A stretch of 64,000 nt of DNA, from assembly GCF_029867415.1 (NCBI RefSeq), contig NW_026705217.1:496001-560000 (forward strand). Direction: 5' to 3'. How positions within the stretch are numbered: position 1 is the stretch's first letter; every line of letters starts with the position of its first letter. The notes under the pieces were generated by a model. That model was not told where the DNA came from and did not search any database. It was given only the letters and a program-made list of their open reading frames with translations. The position numbers and the translations under genes are program-made. Below are positions 1-11,664 of the stretch, one piece after another. Origin of the DNA: Vicia villosa. Taxonomy: Eukaryota; Streptophyta; Magnoliopsida; Fabales; Fabaceae.

Positions 1-353
1 ATAAGAAAATTCTATTACATGTGAGAAATCAGGAAAGAAAAATGAAATTGGACTTTACTGATCCGAACAGGGCTATGAAGATGGAAGAAACGGATGTGAG
101 AGACGAGTTGAATGGAGAGAGGGAGAAGAGAGAAAATGGAGAGAAGTGAGAAGTGTAAGGTTGTGCAGCTAGGGTTTTGAGAAAGGAAGGATTAGACGAG
201 AATGAGAGAGAAGTGAGAATGAAGGAATTTGATTAAACTGACGAATGAGAACACAACACTTGGCATAGAGTATTATTTATTTTGTTAATTACGTGAATAA
301 CCTTTACTAAGGGCAAACATTTTATTTTGAAAGGGCAAAATGGACAGTTTGGT

Positions 354-393
354 CAATACTTTAGTATTGGGTAGATAGTAGCATACTATCTAC
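354..393. other. Two adjacent short inverted repeats (hairpins)
   Basis: Positions 354-369 form a 7-bp stem (CAATACT/AGTATTG, 2-nt loop). Positions 371-393 form a 10-bp perfect stem (GTAGATAGTA/TACTATCTAC, loop GCA). They sit exactly where homology to the DUF538 protein stops, and recur at about 2840-2879 and 5327-5366. They may mark a capture or transposition breakpoint, but no transposon end was recognised. Confidence 0.6.
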
Positions 394-557
394 GATGAAT
401 CCTTGTAGCATACTTCGTATACCTGAGGAACAAAGACTACAAGCTTTCGCGTCTCTTCATTGAATTTGTAGTTTGTTGCATCACGAGGAAAGATTCCTAT
501 TGGTAGACCGTACTCCTTGAGCAACTCGGGTAATGGCTTCTGCATCTTTCCTGTTAA
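390..557 (-). pseudogene. DUF538-family protein, last-exon fragment (copy A)
   Basis: The minus strand from 557 down encodes a stretch ending in a TAG at 392-390. The ATG at 545-543 gives 51 residues containing the DUF538 signature PLPELLKEYGLPIGIFPRD, followed by an NYKFNEETRKLVV-type strand and EVCYKDSS. A splice-acceptor-like TATATCAG precedes it at 558-565, so this looks like an internal or last exon. Real DUF538 proteins continue for a further 50-60 residues after YKDSS, so the fragment is truncated by the stop and the adjacent palindrome. DUF538 proteins are small plant proteins of poorly defined function. Similarity was judged from motif knowledge and not by a search. Confidence 0.75.
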
Positions 558-1578
558 CTGATATAATCAAGTTTCTTCAATATAGAAATCTATCTTTTGA
601 TGCTTTACAAATACTATTATTGCTATGTCAAATAGAACTATATGATTTCAAATCATGTGACAAAGGTGCAATTGTACAGATTTCAATAACAATCATAATT
701 GTTATATCAAGTAGGGGCTTCATAATATTCACAATTATTTCTTGAGGAAAACCTTTTTTGTTTTGTTTTAACTTTTCGGCCCTCGGGAGAGAAAAGAGGC
801 CCTAGTAATCTGAAGTTTAGCCGAGAAGTAAGTAAAATATGACCAATGATTATTTCAGCCAACAAAAGCCTGTATTATAGACAATTCATGAAGTACAGGA
901 ATACAGCATAACCATTAGCGGCAAAAGGTTATAGAAAATTTATGATAACAAAACTATAGAAGGAGGAAAAGCAGCAAATTGCCTATTCCACGGTTCTAAA
1001 TTGAACAACCTGTTTCACTTCTTCATTTTCATTTCAGAAGGCAAAATTAGGGGTAAACTCCAAATCTGCCAACAAATCAAAACCATAGCTAAAATCAAAA
1101 TATGGTCCATATTAGAAGGCAAAGAATGAGCAACAAAAGCAGGGATCTCATCCATAAATATGCAGCAAGGTAACATAGTGCTTACCAGAGCATAATAAAT
1201 AGAGGAGTTTCGACAAATACCAGGTGCAGGAGATGAAAAATCAAAACTTGTAGTATCTTAGTTTGTCCAATTGCACCATTCAAACATCCGAGAAGAAATG
1301 TTGTGATAACCACCATCCAAAAACTCGTACTAATGCCAAATAGTATGTTGAAAATGACACTAAAATCAAGTTAACATTAGTGATTTTCAACACATTCATA
1401 TGCTATAGAATCAAAATAAGCAGAATCAAAATAAGCACATTCATGATCTTGCCAAAACATGAATTTGTTCATGAAGAAAAGTCAATTCAAAAGTACATTT
1501 CACATAAACACATATATTGTCAAATGATATAGCAATACAGGAAATGAAACGTTGAAGAAACCGATAAGGGAAAAAAAC

Positions 1579-1639
1579 CTTGGATATTAGTGGAGGCTCT
1601 TTGGCAATCTCCCTTCATACTTTTTCTTACAACATCTTC
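1579..1639 (-). other. Exon-like open stretch between the two gene fragments
   Basis: A 61-nt stretch on the minus strand is open in one frame (about 20 codons) and is flanked by an acceptor-like CCTGCAG and a donor-like CAAG|GT. It lies between the S18 exon and the DUF538 exon, in the same orientation. The encoded peptide was not recognised. It may be an exon of a third captured gene or chance; copies B and C have the same feature at offsets of about 2487 and 4973. Confidence 0.25.
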
Positions 1640-2266
1640 CTGCAGGAATAGATTTGTAGCATACTAACATAATGTGAGATTTAATAAGAATAACCATATA
1701 TGGGGCAAGAAACCCTTTATAATGCCTCCCCAAAGCGATGAGTGATTTCAGTAATATCTAAGCTTACAAAAACCTAGTACAACGGATTTTTCACCAAGAA
1801 ATGAAAATAATAATATCTTGAACTGATGCAAAAACTTACTACTTCCAATCTGAAAATTTCCTTTAGATGTAACATAAATAGTAGGCCTGCATCAAGGATC
1901 ATTTAACTTCATCAGAGCCAACAAAATCAACAAAAAAAAAACGAAAAAATAGAACCAACAAAGTTTTCTATTGAATCTTTTTCTCACCAAAAAGAAACAT
2001 GGTAGCTATGAATCCACCTTTTTTTCTCTTCTATGAATCCACCAAAAAGAAACTTGTTTACTTGCTTCTTTCTTTTGAAATCAAAACCCCTAAAAATCAC
2101 CAGAAATGAGAAGCAAACAAAAAATTAAATCAATACACCGTAGTGAAAAGAAACATGTTGACATCTGAAATCACATCTAAACTCTAAAATAAAAAACAAA
2201 CCCTAAACCCTGGAAAAAAACAAATCACATCTAACTACAAAAAACAAAACTTTAATGAAATTGAAC

Positions 2267-2427
2267 CTCTTGTTCATGTTGACATTAGCTTTCTTGCAAC
2301 AAATGTTAGCGAATCTTCTCCCAATACCTTTGGTTGAGGTAAGAGCAAACATGATCTTCTGCTTTCCATCAACGTTGGTGTTCAACACAGGAAGAATGTG
2401 TTGGAACTTTTCGTTTGCGACCAATGA
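2267..2427 (-). pseudogene. RPS18: 40S ribosomal protein S18 (uS13) exon fragment (copy A)
   Basis: A 161-nt exon on the minus strand encodes 53 codons starting [20 protein letters not shown] and including [20 protein letters not shown], the N-terminal part of eukaryotic S18. It is bounded by an acceptor-like TTTGTAG and a donor AG|GTTC, matching a gene with an intron directly after the initiator ATG. The remaining 95 or so residues of S18 were not found in the unit. Substitutions relative to the usual plant sequence (P for R after HIL, T for I after LTS, C for V in NICC) suggest relaxed constraint. S18 binds the head of the small ribosomal subunit; this copy cannot do so. Confidence 0.88.
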
Positions 2428-2655
2428 CTACAAATTTCCACAAATCAAAACAAAGGTTAAAATACAAATCGAAATCGAAATCAAGTATAAGAAAATTCTA
2501 TTACATGTGAGAAATCAGGAAAGAAAAATGAAATTGGACTTTACTGATCCGAACAGGGCTATGAAGATGGAAGAAACGGATGTGAGAGACGAGTTGAATG
2601 GAGAGAGGGAGAAGAGAGAAAATGGAGAGAAGTGAGAAGTGTAAGGTTGTGCAGC

Positions 2656-2663
2656 TAGGGTTT
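2656..2663 (-). promoter_or_regulatory. Telo-box upstream of the S18 exon copy A
   Basis: AAACCCTA on the minus strand, about 230 bp upstream of the S18 exon at 2267-2427 and followed by a pyrimidine-rich leader-like stretch. Telo-boxes are typical of plant ribosomal-protein gene promoters, so the fragment seems to have kept promoter and leader as well as an exon. Whether it is still transcribed cannot be told. Confidence 0.5.
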
Positions 2664-2875
2664 TGAGAAAGGAAGGATTAGACGAGAATGAGAGAGAAGT
2701 GAGAATGAAGGAATTTGATTAAACTGACGAATGAGAACACAACACTTGGCATAGAGTATTATTTATTTTGTTAATTACGTGAATAACCTTTACTAAGGGC
2801 AAACATTTTATTTTGAAAGGGCAAAATGGACAGTTTGGTCAATACTTTAGTATTGGGTAGATAGTAGCATACTAT

Positions 2876-3043
2876 CTACGATGAATCCTTGTAGCATACT
2901 TCGTATACCTGAGGAACAAAGACTACAAGCTTTCGCGTCTCTTCATTGAATTTGTAGTTTGTTGCATCACGAGGAAAGATTCCTATTGGTAGACCGTACT
3001 CCTTGAGCAACTCGGGTAATGGCTTCTGCATCTTTCCTGTTAA
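2876..3043 (-). pseudogene. DUF538-family last-exon fragment (copy B)
   Basis: Second copy of the fragment described at 390-557, shifted by 2486 bp, with the same stop codon (2878-2876), acceptor and adjacent palindromes. No coding difference from copy A was noticed. Confidence 0.73.
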
Positions 3044-4753
3044 CTGATATAATCAAGTTTCTTCAATATAGAAATCTATCTTTTGATGCTTTACAAATAC
3101 TATTATTGCTATGTCAAATAGAACTATATGATTTCAAATCATGTGACAAAGGTGCAATTGTACAGATTTCAATAACAATCATAATTGTTATATCAAGTAG
3201 GGGCTTCATAATATTCACAATTATTTCTTGAGGAAAACCTTTTTTGTTTTGTTTTAACTTTTCGGCCCTCGGGAGAGAAAAGAGGCCCTAGTAATCTGAA
3301 GTTTAGCCGAGAAGTAAGTAAAATATGACCAATGATTATTTCAGCCAACAAAAGCCTGTATTATAGACAATTCATGAAGTACAGGAATACAGCATAACCA
3401 TTAGCGGCAAAAGGTTATAGAAAATTTATGATAACAAAACTATAGAAGGAGGAAAAGCAGCAAATTGCCTATTCCACGGTTCTAAATTGAACAACCTGTT
3501 TCACTTCTTCATTTTCATTTCAGAAGGCAAAATTAGGGGTAAACTCCAAATCTGCCAACAAATCAAAACCATAGCTAAAATCAAAATATGGTCCATATTA
3601 GAAGGCAAAGAATGAGCAACAAAAGCAGGGATCTCATCCATAAATATGCAGCAAGGTAACATAGTGCTTACCAGAGCATAATAAATAGAGGAGTTTCGAC
3701 AAATACCAGGTGCAGGAGATGAAAAATCAAAACTTGTAGTATCTTAGTTTGTCCAATTGCACCATTCAAACATCCGAGAAGAAATGTTGTGATAACCACC
3801 ATCCAAAAACTCGTACTAATGCCAAATAGTATGTTGAAAATGACACTAAAATCAAGTTAACATTAGTGATTTTCAACACATTCATATGCTATAGAATCAA
3901 AATAAGCAGAATCAAAATAAGCACATTCATGATCTTGCCAAAACATGAATTTGTTCATGAAGAAAAGTCAATTCAAAAGTACATTTCACATAAACACATA
4001 TATTGTCAAATGATATAGCAATACAGGAAATGAAACGTTGAAGAAACCGATAAGGGAAAAAAACCTTGGATATTAGTGGAGGCTCTTTGGCAATCTCCCT
4101 TCATACTTTTTCTTACAACATCTTCCTGCAGGAATAGATTTGTAGCATACTAACATAATGTGAGATTTAATAAGAATAACCATATATGGGGCAAGAAACC
4201 CTTTATAATGCCTCCCCAAAGCGATGAGTGATTTCAGTAATATCTAAGCTTACAAAAACCTAGTACAACGGATTTTTCACCAAGAAATGAAAATAATAAT
4301 ATCTTGAACTGATGCAAAAACTTACTACTTCCAATCTGAAAATTTCCTTTAGATGTAACATAAATAGTAGGCCTGCATCAAGGATCATTTAACTTCATCA
4401 GAGCCAACAAAATCAACAAAAAAAAAAACGAAAAAATAGAACCAACAAAGTTTTCTATTGAATCTTTTTCTCACCAAAAAGAAACATGGTAGCTATGAAT
4501 CCACCTTTTTTTCTCTTCTATGAATCCACCAAAAAGAAACTTGTTTACTTGCTTCTTTCTTTTGAAATCAAAACCCCTAAAAATCACCAGAAATGAGAAG
4601 CAAACAAAAAATTAAATCAATACACCGTAGTGAAAAGAAACATGTTGACATCTGAAATCACATCTAAACTCTAAAATAAAAAACAAACCCTAAACCCTGG
4701 AAAAAAACAAATCACATCTAACTACAAAAAACAAAACTTTAATGAAATTGAAC

Positions 4754-4914
4754 CTCTTGTGCATGTTGACATTAGCTTTCTTGCAACAAATGTTAGCGAA
4801 TCTTCTCCCAATACCTTTGGTTGAGGTAAGAGCAAACATGATCTTCTGCTTTCCATCAACGTTGGTGTTCAACACAGGAAGAATGTGTTGGAACTTTTCG
4901 TTTGCGACCAATGA
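4754..4914 (-). pseudogene. RPS18: 40S ribosomal protein S18 exon fragment (copy B)
   Basis: Second copy of the S18 exon, shifted by 2487 bp. It has one visible coding change near its 3' end: the third-last encoded residues read MHK instead of MNK (base change at about 4761). Splice-site-like borders are kept. Its presumed telo-box leader lies at 5143-5150. Confidence 0.87.
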
Positions 4915-5142
4915 CTACAAATTTCCACAAATCAAAACAAAGGTTAAAATACAAATCGAAATCGAAATCAAGTATAAGAAAATTCTATTACATGTGAGAA
5001 ATCAGGAAAGAAAAATGAAATTGGACTTTACTGATCCGAACAGGGCTATGAAGATGGAAGAAACGGATGTGAGAGACGAGTTGAATGGAGAGAGGGAGAA
5101 GAGAGAAAATGGAGAGAAGTGAGAAGTGTAAGGTTGTGCAGC

Positions 5143-5150
5143 TAGGGTTT
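5143..5150 (-). promoter_or_regulatory. Telo-box upstream of the S18 exon copy B
   Basis: AAACCCTA on the minus strand in the same position relative to the copy B exon as the box at 2656-2663. A further copy at 170-177 would belong to an exon beyond the left edge of the window. Copy C, at the truncated end of the array, has no such leader. Confidence 0.5.
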
Positions 5151-5362
5151 TGAGAAAGGAAGGATTAGACGAGAATGAGAGAGAAGTGAGAATGAAGGAA
5201 TTTGATTAAACTGACGAATGAGAACACAACACTTGGCATAGAGTATTATTTATTTTGTTAATTACGTGAATAACCTTTACTAAGGGCAAACATTTTATTT
5301 TGAAAGGGCAAAATGGACAGTTTGGTCAATACTTTAGTATTGGGTAGATAGTAGCATACTAT

Positions 5363-5530
5363 CTACGATGAATCCTTGTAGCATACTTCGTATACCTGAG
5401 GAACAAAGACTACAAGCTTTCGCGTCTCTTCATTGAATTTGTAGTTTGTTGCATCACGAGGAAAGATTCCTATTGGTAGACCGTACTCCTTGAGCAACTC
5501 GGGTAATGGCTTCTGCATCTTTCCTGTTAA
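5363..5530 (-). pseudogene. DUF538-family last-exon fragment (copy C)
   Basis: Third copy of the DUF538 exon fragment, shifted by 2487 bp from copy B and unchanged in the coding stretch as far as could be read. Confidence 0.73.
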
Positions 5531-7239
5531 CTGATATAATCAAGTTTCTTCAATATAGAAATCTATCTTTTGATGCTTTACAAATACTATTATTGCTATG
5601 TCAAATAGAACTATATGATTTCAAATCATGTGACAAAGGTGCAATTGTACAGATTTCAATAACAATCATAATTGTTATATCAAGTAGGGGCTTCATAATA
5701 TTCACAATTATTTCTTGAGGAAAACCTTTTTTGTTTTGTTTTAACTTTTCGGCCCTCGGGAGAGAAAATAGGCCCTAGTAATCTGAAGTTTAGCCGAGAA
5801 GTAAGTAAAATATGACCAATGATTATTTCAGCCAACAAAAGCCTGTATTATAGACAATTCATGAAGTACAGGAATACAGCATAACCATTAGCGGCAAAAG
5901 GTTATAGAAAATTTATGATAACAAAACTATAGAAGGAGGAAAAGCAGCAAATTGCCTATTCCACGGTTCTAAATTGAACAACCTGTTTCACTTCTTCATT
6001 TTCATTTCAGAAGGCAAAATTAGGGGTAAACTCCAAATCTGCCAACAAATCAAAACCATAGCTAAAATCAAAATATGGTCCATATTAGAAGGCAAAGAAT
6101 GAGCAACAAAAGCAGGGATCTCATCCATAAATATGCAGCAAGGTAACATAGTGCTTACCAGAGCATAATAAATAGAGGAGTTTCGACAAATACCAGGTGC
6201 AGGAGATGAAAAATCAAAACTTGTAGTATCTTAGTTTGTCCAATTGCACCATTCAAACATCCGAGAAGAAATGTTGTGATAACCACCATCCAAAAACTCG
6301 TACTAATGCCAAATAGTATGTTGAAAATGACACTAAAATCAAGTTAACATTAGTGATTTTCAACACATTCATATGCTATAGAATCAAAATAAGCAGAATC
6401 AAAATAAGCACATTCATGATCTTGCCAAAACATGAATTTGTTCATGAAGAAAAGTCAATTCAAAAGTACATTTCACATAAACACATATATTGTCAAATGA
6501 TATAGCAATACAGGAAATGAAACATTGAAGAAACCGATAAGGGAAAAAAACCTTGGATATTAGTGGAGGCTCTTTGGCAATCTCCCTTCATACTTTTTCT
6601 TACAACATCTTCCTGCAGGAATAGATTTGTAGCATACTAACATAATGTGAGATTTAATAAGAATAACCATATATGGGGCAAGAAACCCTTTATAATGCCT
6701 CCCCAAAGCGATGAGTGATTTCAGTAATATCTAAGCTTACAAAAACCTAGTACAACGGATTTTTCACCAAGAAATGAAAATAATAATATCTTGAACTGAT
6801 GCAAAAACTTACTACTTCCAATCTGAAAATTTCCTTTAGATGTAACATAAATAGTAGGCCTGCATCAAGGATCATTTAACTTCATCAGAGCCAACAAAAT
6901 CAACAAAAAAAAAACGAAAAAATAGAACCAACAAAGTTTTCTATTGAATCTTTTTCTCACCAAAAAGAAACATGGTAGCTATGAATCCACCTTTTTTTCT
7001 CTTCTATGAATCCACCAAAAAGAAACTTGTTTACTTGCTTCTTTCTTTTGAAATCAAAACCCCTAAAAATCACCAGAAATGAGAAGCAAACAAAAAATCA
7101 AATCAATACACCGTAGTGAAAAGAAACATGTTGACATCTGAAATCACATCTAAACTCTAAAATAAAAAACAAACCCTAAACCCTGGAAAAAAACAAATCA
7201 CATCTAACTACAAAAAACAAAACTTTAATGAAATTGAAC

Positions 7240-7400
7240 CTCTTGTTCATGTTGACATTAGCTTTCTTGCAACAAATGTTAGCGAATATTCTCCCAATAC
7301 CTTTGGTTGAGGTAAGAGCAAACACGATCTTCTGCTTTCCATCAACGTTGGTGTTCAAAACAGGAAGAATGTGTTGGAACTTTTCGTTTGCGACCAATGA
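7240..7400 (-). pseudogene. RPS18: 40S ribosomal protein S18 exon fragment (copy C)
   Basis: Third S18 exon copy, with three extra changes (M to V in the KIMF segment, R to I in GIGRR, and a silent or near-silent change by NTNV). The array ends about 20 bp upstream of its acceptor, so the telo-box leader is missing. This makes it the most diverged and most decapitated copy. Confidence 0.85.
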
Positions 7401-7420
7401 CTACAAATTTCCACAAATCA

Positions 7421-8400
7421 ACCATTTAAAGCACAAAAAAAAACCTAATAAAATTATCAATACATTAGGGTTTGCCCGATCCCACTGGCCATTTGGCCAA
7501 AGTGTTAGGAAATTAATTTACTATTCGTTTCGACTAGCCAAAGTGTTAGGAAATTAATTTACTATTCGTTTCGACTAAACCTATTGGTCGCGATGGGTAA
7601 TAATCCATAATCAATTATTCAACCATTTAATATAAATTAAAATAACAATTTATTCTGCTAAATGGTTCTAACCAAAGCTATTGGTTATGATGATTAGCAT
7701 TTCCTCCTTCATTGAATTCGTTATTATTTGTAATTGAATCCATCGATTATGAGGAGTAACGATAATTAAATTATTTAAAATACATACATTTGCTATTCGT
7801 GATAATCGAATCTATCGATTATAGTGGTTAGCAATCCTCCCTTCAATCCGTTAACCATGGTGATCAAACCTATTGATCATCGCAACTAACGGTAACAAAT
7901 TAAACCAGGGTTGTACGCCCAAATCCTAAAACACTTCCCAAACCTTTTCAAACTACTAGTACCAAACTACGGATTTTCATCCTTTTCAATCAGGCAACTC
8001 AAAATGCCTTTCAAAGCACAAAACAACTTCAAACACCTCCATATCAAATTCTAAGGGCGTACAACCCTTCCCCGAACTACGTTGACTCTGATTCTCCTTA
8101 AGGAGATACGTAGGCACTTGGATAACCAAGGCGAGCCCCCTTCCCTAAAATCTCAATTTTTCCTTAGCTATAAACCTTAATAATTCTGGCCACAAACCTT
8201 TACCTTAAAATGCAAACCTTAGGAAAGGGTTGAGGGTGCCTAACACCTTCCCTCGACCTGAATACAGTATCTTACCCTGATCTCTTAACTGCGCGAGGTT
8301 TCCTATTCGCCTTGGTAGAATAGGTGGCGACTCTAAAAGTCTAATTTTCAGGGAAGGTTGCTACAGAAACACATCTAAACTCCGGGTTCAAAAGATCATA
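7421..8400. mobile_element. LTR-like retroelement fragment (possibly Tat/Ogre type)
   Basis: No ORF. From 7575 to 7890 there are degenerate repeats built on ATTGGTTATGATGATTAGC-like phrases. From 8060 to 8350 the text has the style of a legume Ty3/gypsy LTR end, with GGAGATACGTAGGCA, GGGTGCCTAACACC and finally GGTGGCGACTC at about 8321, which resembles a tRNA-Arg-type primer binding site. The element is cut off on the left by the 2.49-kb array and merges on the right into the Sirevirus-like relic. Lineage is a guess from motif style. Confidence 0.35.
7496..7577. repeat. 41-bp perfect direct duplication
   Basis: The 41-bp sequence at 7496-7536 is repeated without change at 7537-7577, beginning GCCAAAGTGTTAGG and ending TTTCGACTA. 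It is probably a recent slippage or unequal-exchange event beside the breakpoint that ends the 2.49-kb array. Confidence 0.9.
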
Positions 8401-8657
8401 GGTCAGAAGATCCATTCTACAATAGTGCGGTGTCACACTAACTCCAAGATGATTAACATGTGGGTAAGTCTCTGAAACATCGCGCGTGCAAGGTATGGTG
8501 ATGAAACTCTAGGAAACTGTTCCAATCAATTCAATAGTCACGTCCCTTCCCATGTTTGTCAAATCCATTAAATGATTACCATGATTGTATCTTTAATATT
8601 TGATAAAAATCTTTTATTCTCCATTTAGATTTTTCTTATAACTGTATGTGTGTTCTC

Positions 8658-8665
8658 TATAAATA
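8658..8665 (+). promoter_or_regulatory. TATA box in front of the env-like ORF
   Basis: TATAAATA, about 105 bp upstream of the ATG at 8770, followed by a pyrimidine-rich leader with a CTCTCTCTCTCT run. This looks like a plant core promoter with a 5' leader and not like continuous pol-env coding sequence. Confidence 0.5.
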
Positions 8666-8769
8666 GTCTGTGAAACCGTCCATCTTTCCTTTCTCTCCCT
8701 CATCTTTTCAAAAACCCTATAAGCTTCTTGCATCTCTCTCTCTCTCTTAAACATCTCAATTGCTCATCA

Positions 8770-11664
8770 ATGGCGTCTGCATTGTCATCCCATGAAAACC
8801 CCTCTACTGCCTTCAACCGCCCTCAACCCAAAGGTTATATTGAACCACAAAGGACGATGCTTCTTCCCGTGGATGAAATAGAAGTTATCCGCGAATACAT
8901 GGTTGATCTGGCAAACATAAAAAAACGGGATTGATTTGCTTCCAGCAGTTAGGTTTCAAGGATGGGAAAGTTTCTTTGACAGATTAATCGAACCAGTCTT
9001 CCCTCTTCTTGTCAAAGAATTTTGGAATCATACAGTCACTACTCCAACTGCGATTCTGTCAATCGTCTTCGGTAAATAGATTGTGATCACTGAAGTATTG
9101 ATCAGAAAATCGTTGGGTCTTAAAGGAAAAGGGGTTGTTGGTGTTTCTGATGGAAGACCTGATATGGAATTGGTTCATGCTGAAATATACAAAAACTGAG
9201 AATCCTTTCTAAACTCAAAGGTTAAACAGTTGAAAGAATACTACCAAGTTTGGGAAAAAATCCTTCTAGGTTGCATCTTCCACCGTAAAGCAATAAGCTC
9301 CTCAGATTACGTAAATGCTGACCAACAATACTTGTTATACTGCCTTGGTAAAAACATCAAAATTGATTTACCATTCATTCTCTTCAAACACATGTGGACT
9401 CATGTCAAAGAATCAAGAGAGGATCGAAAAGTCAAATTTCAAAAAAATTGGATTCCTCTTTCAAGGTTAATCTCAGACATTCTGACAGAAAATGGTCTAA
9501 TTACTCATCTAGAAGAAGCCAATCTGGTTCAAGAGTTAGAACCAATATGTGGGAAAACCCTAAGTGGGAAGAATCTGAAAAAGATGAATATCATAAATAA
9601 AATTGCTTGTAAACCCACTTCTCCTGAAGCAAGCCTCATCACAAACAAGAGAGTTCAAATTGTTGACTTTCCTATGTTCAATGCTGGAGACACTCCTGAC
9701 ATCATTCTGAACTTCATTGAGCTAAACAAGCAAGCAGGCATACCCATTGATCCAGCTTGGCTTCAAGGCAGAAATGACCCCATTCCAGAAGTTTATAAGA
9801 AGAAGAAGTCCAAGAAGAGGAAGGCTGAAGAATGAGGAACCTCTATCAAATCTCCCAAGGCTCAGAAGACCAAGAAGAAAAAGTCTTCAGGTAATTCTTC
9901 TATCTCCATCTCAGCTATTAATTCTGATAATATTGAAACATCTGTTTTACCCGAGCCTCAAACTATTGAATCCCGTATCCATCAATCCTCCAAATATCCT
10001 GATATCCCAACTTTAGAAACCAATCCCACAAGTCCTCCAAGAAATCAAAGTTTAGCACAGCTGTTGTGAGACATTGACAATTTTGATTCAAAATCAACTG
10101 AACCATCCAAACCAACAGAAACCATTGCTGTCACCCAGCAACAAGAAACTCAAACCCCTGCTCCTCAAGCTATTTCCAGCACTTCAGAAAATCCAAAAGA
10201 AACAGATCTTCAAAGTTCCAACCAAAAAGAATTCTCACCCATATCATTTGTTGAAACCCAAACAAAAATAACTCCACCAGAAATCCAGCAGGAAAATCCT
10301 ATCATTGGTCCCATACCAATAAATCTAAATCCATCTGAAACTCCACCCCCAAAAGAAAAAGAAAATCAACCACCAAAAGAAATGGTATCTACCACTCTTT
10401 CTGAACCAGAAGCTTCACCTTCATCAGAAAATGATCATCATTCCGCGTTGAAAAAGTCTGTTCAGAATCATCTGAAATCAGACCTCAACCTATAAACTAA
10501 ATTGCAAAACCTTATGACTGGTATAAAGGATCATGAAACATTCTTGGGATTACCAGCCCCTTAGCGACATTATTACCCAATGTTCCGACATATAACACCC
10601 TTGATGAATCAATCACACAAACACCACCACACTTAACTAAAACTACTTCACCTCACTCATCCCCAAAAGACATTGTCTGTCCATTCTAACCAGAAGTACA
10701 AGTCATCTCAGCCTCACCTTCACCACAAAACTCACCAATTCACACATCAAACTCACACCCAATAATCTCAGAAGTTTCAACTCCAGAATCTTAGCCAACT
10801 AAAATCATTGAACCTCAAACTGAACAAACTACTGAACCAGAACCAGGATAGTATGCTGAATCGGAACCAAAATAGTCTGCTGAACCGGAAACAGAGCAGC
10901 AAGAACAAGAGCAATCCCCCAACCAACAACAAGAACAATCCATTGAACCTGAACCTGAACAAACCTCTGAACCAGAACCAGAACTTTCCCATGAACCTCA
11001 TCATCCTGATCCCATCCTAATAGATGTTGACATATTATTCAAGAATTTTGAAGCAGAGATGCAGGGCTGGATTGCAAGATTAAAAGATGATTGTGCAACA
11101 AATGGAAGTCCAGTGGCCTCAGAAGCCCTTTGGGATGAATTCAGAAGGAGATTCAACTCTGAGTCTCTTAAACTCAAAGAAGTATGCTGCACTCATGCTA
11201 ATGAGAAATTTTCTGAGTATTTGAATGCTGTCATCACTCTTGTGATGGATCTCTGGGCGCTAAAACCTCCTCTAGTAATCAGCAACACTCCCGGTACTAC
11301 ATCTTCTGAGCATATGGATATTGATGATGATCAAGCAATTTCCTTGGCCTTGATAAAGAAAATCCCTATTGAAGTGCCTGAAGACATTTGTGAAGGAAGA
11401 ATACCAACTTGGGAAGTAAATGCAAATCAGTTGACTCCCAAAGTTCTCATTGTTTCCTCTGTGCTTGCAAGTGTTGCTAGTTACAAATCTGCTAAGATGC
11501 TTGAAACGCTAAATGAACTCAAGAAGGAAAATGCAGAAGTCAGAAAACGACTAGACAGGCAGGACGCAACCAACAGGGAATTCAAATCCTGGATGATGAG
11601 GCAAGAGGAGTCCACAAATGAAATCAAGAATCTTCTGCTATCTCTCATTCCCAAACAAACCTAG
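8770..11664 (+). pseudogene. Sirevirus envelope-like ORF, degenerate
   Basis: The N-terminal part runs from the ATG at 8770 in one frame, shifts at an A-run near 8917, then continues to about 9832 through stops near 9076 and 9197. This part includes FQGWESFFDRLIEPVF-like and QVWEKILLGCIFHRKAIS-like segments and a basic KKKKSKKRKAEE tail. Next come a Pro/Gln/Glu-rich low-complexity region (9840-11000, several stops), then an open 200-residue tail (11059-11664) whose last 60 residues look like a coiled coil. N-terminal globular, acidic/proline-rich middle and C-terminal coiled coil is the layout of env-like proteins of legume SIRE elements. Their function is unknown; no membrane segment is visible here. 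Confidence 0.6.

Larger units (their letters stand above)
1..7420. repeat. Tandem array of a 2.49-kb unit, about three copies
   Basis: Three direct copies with a period of 2486-2487 bp: roughly 1-2486, 2487-4973 and 4974-7420. By eye they differ only at scattered single bases and one-base indels, so identity is above 99%. Copy C carries most of the private changes, for example near 5768, 6524, 7099, 7268 and 7325. The left edge lies outside the window, and the third copy breaks off at about 7420, where the sequence changes abruptly. Each unit holds, on the minus strand, an exon of ribosomal protein S18 and a DUF538 exon, with about 1.7 kb of AT-rich sequence between them and no complete gene. 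High identity implies recent amplification or homogenisation by unequal crossing-over. A collapsed or duplicated assembly is the alternative. Confidence 0.95.

Noticed and set aside
533..745. 70-residue plus-strand ORF repeated in each 2.49-kb unit
   Set aside because: It lies opposite and across the DUF538 exon and its intron; its apparent conservation only reflects duplication of the unit.
1160..1330. Possible ZIFL/MFS transporter exon on the minus strand of the 2.49-kb unit
   Set aside because: Only about ten residues (LLGCLNGAIG) resemble the family before the frame loses similarity, which is too little to call.
2255..2635. 126-residue plus-strand ORF overlapping the S18 exon
   Set aside because: It is the antisense shadow of the S18 exon and leader; no known domain.
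10777..11004. Phe/Arg-rich minus-strand ORF
   Set aside because: Antisense of the Pro/Gln/Glu-rich part of the env-like pseudogene.
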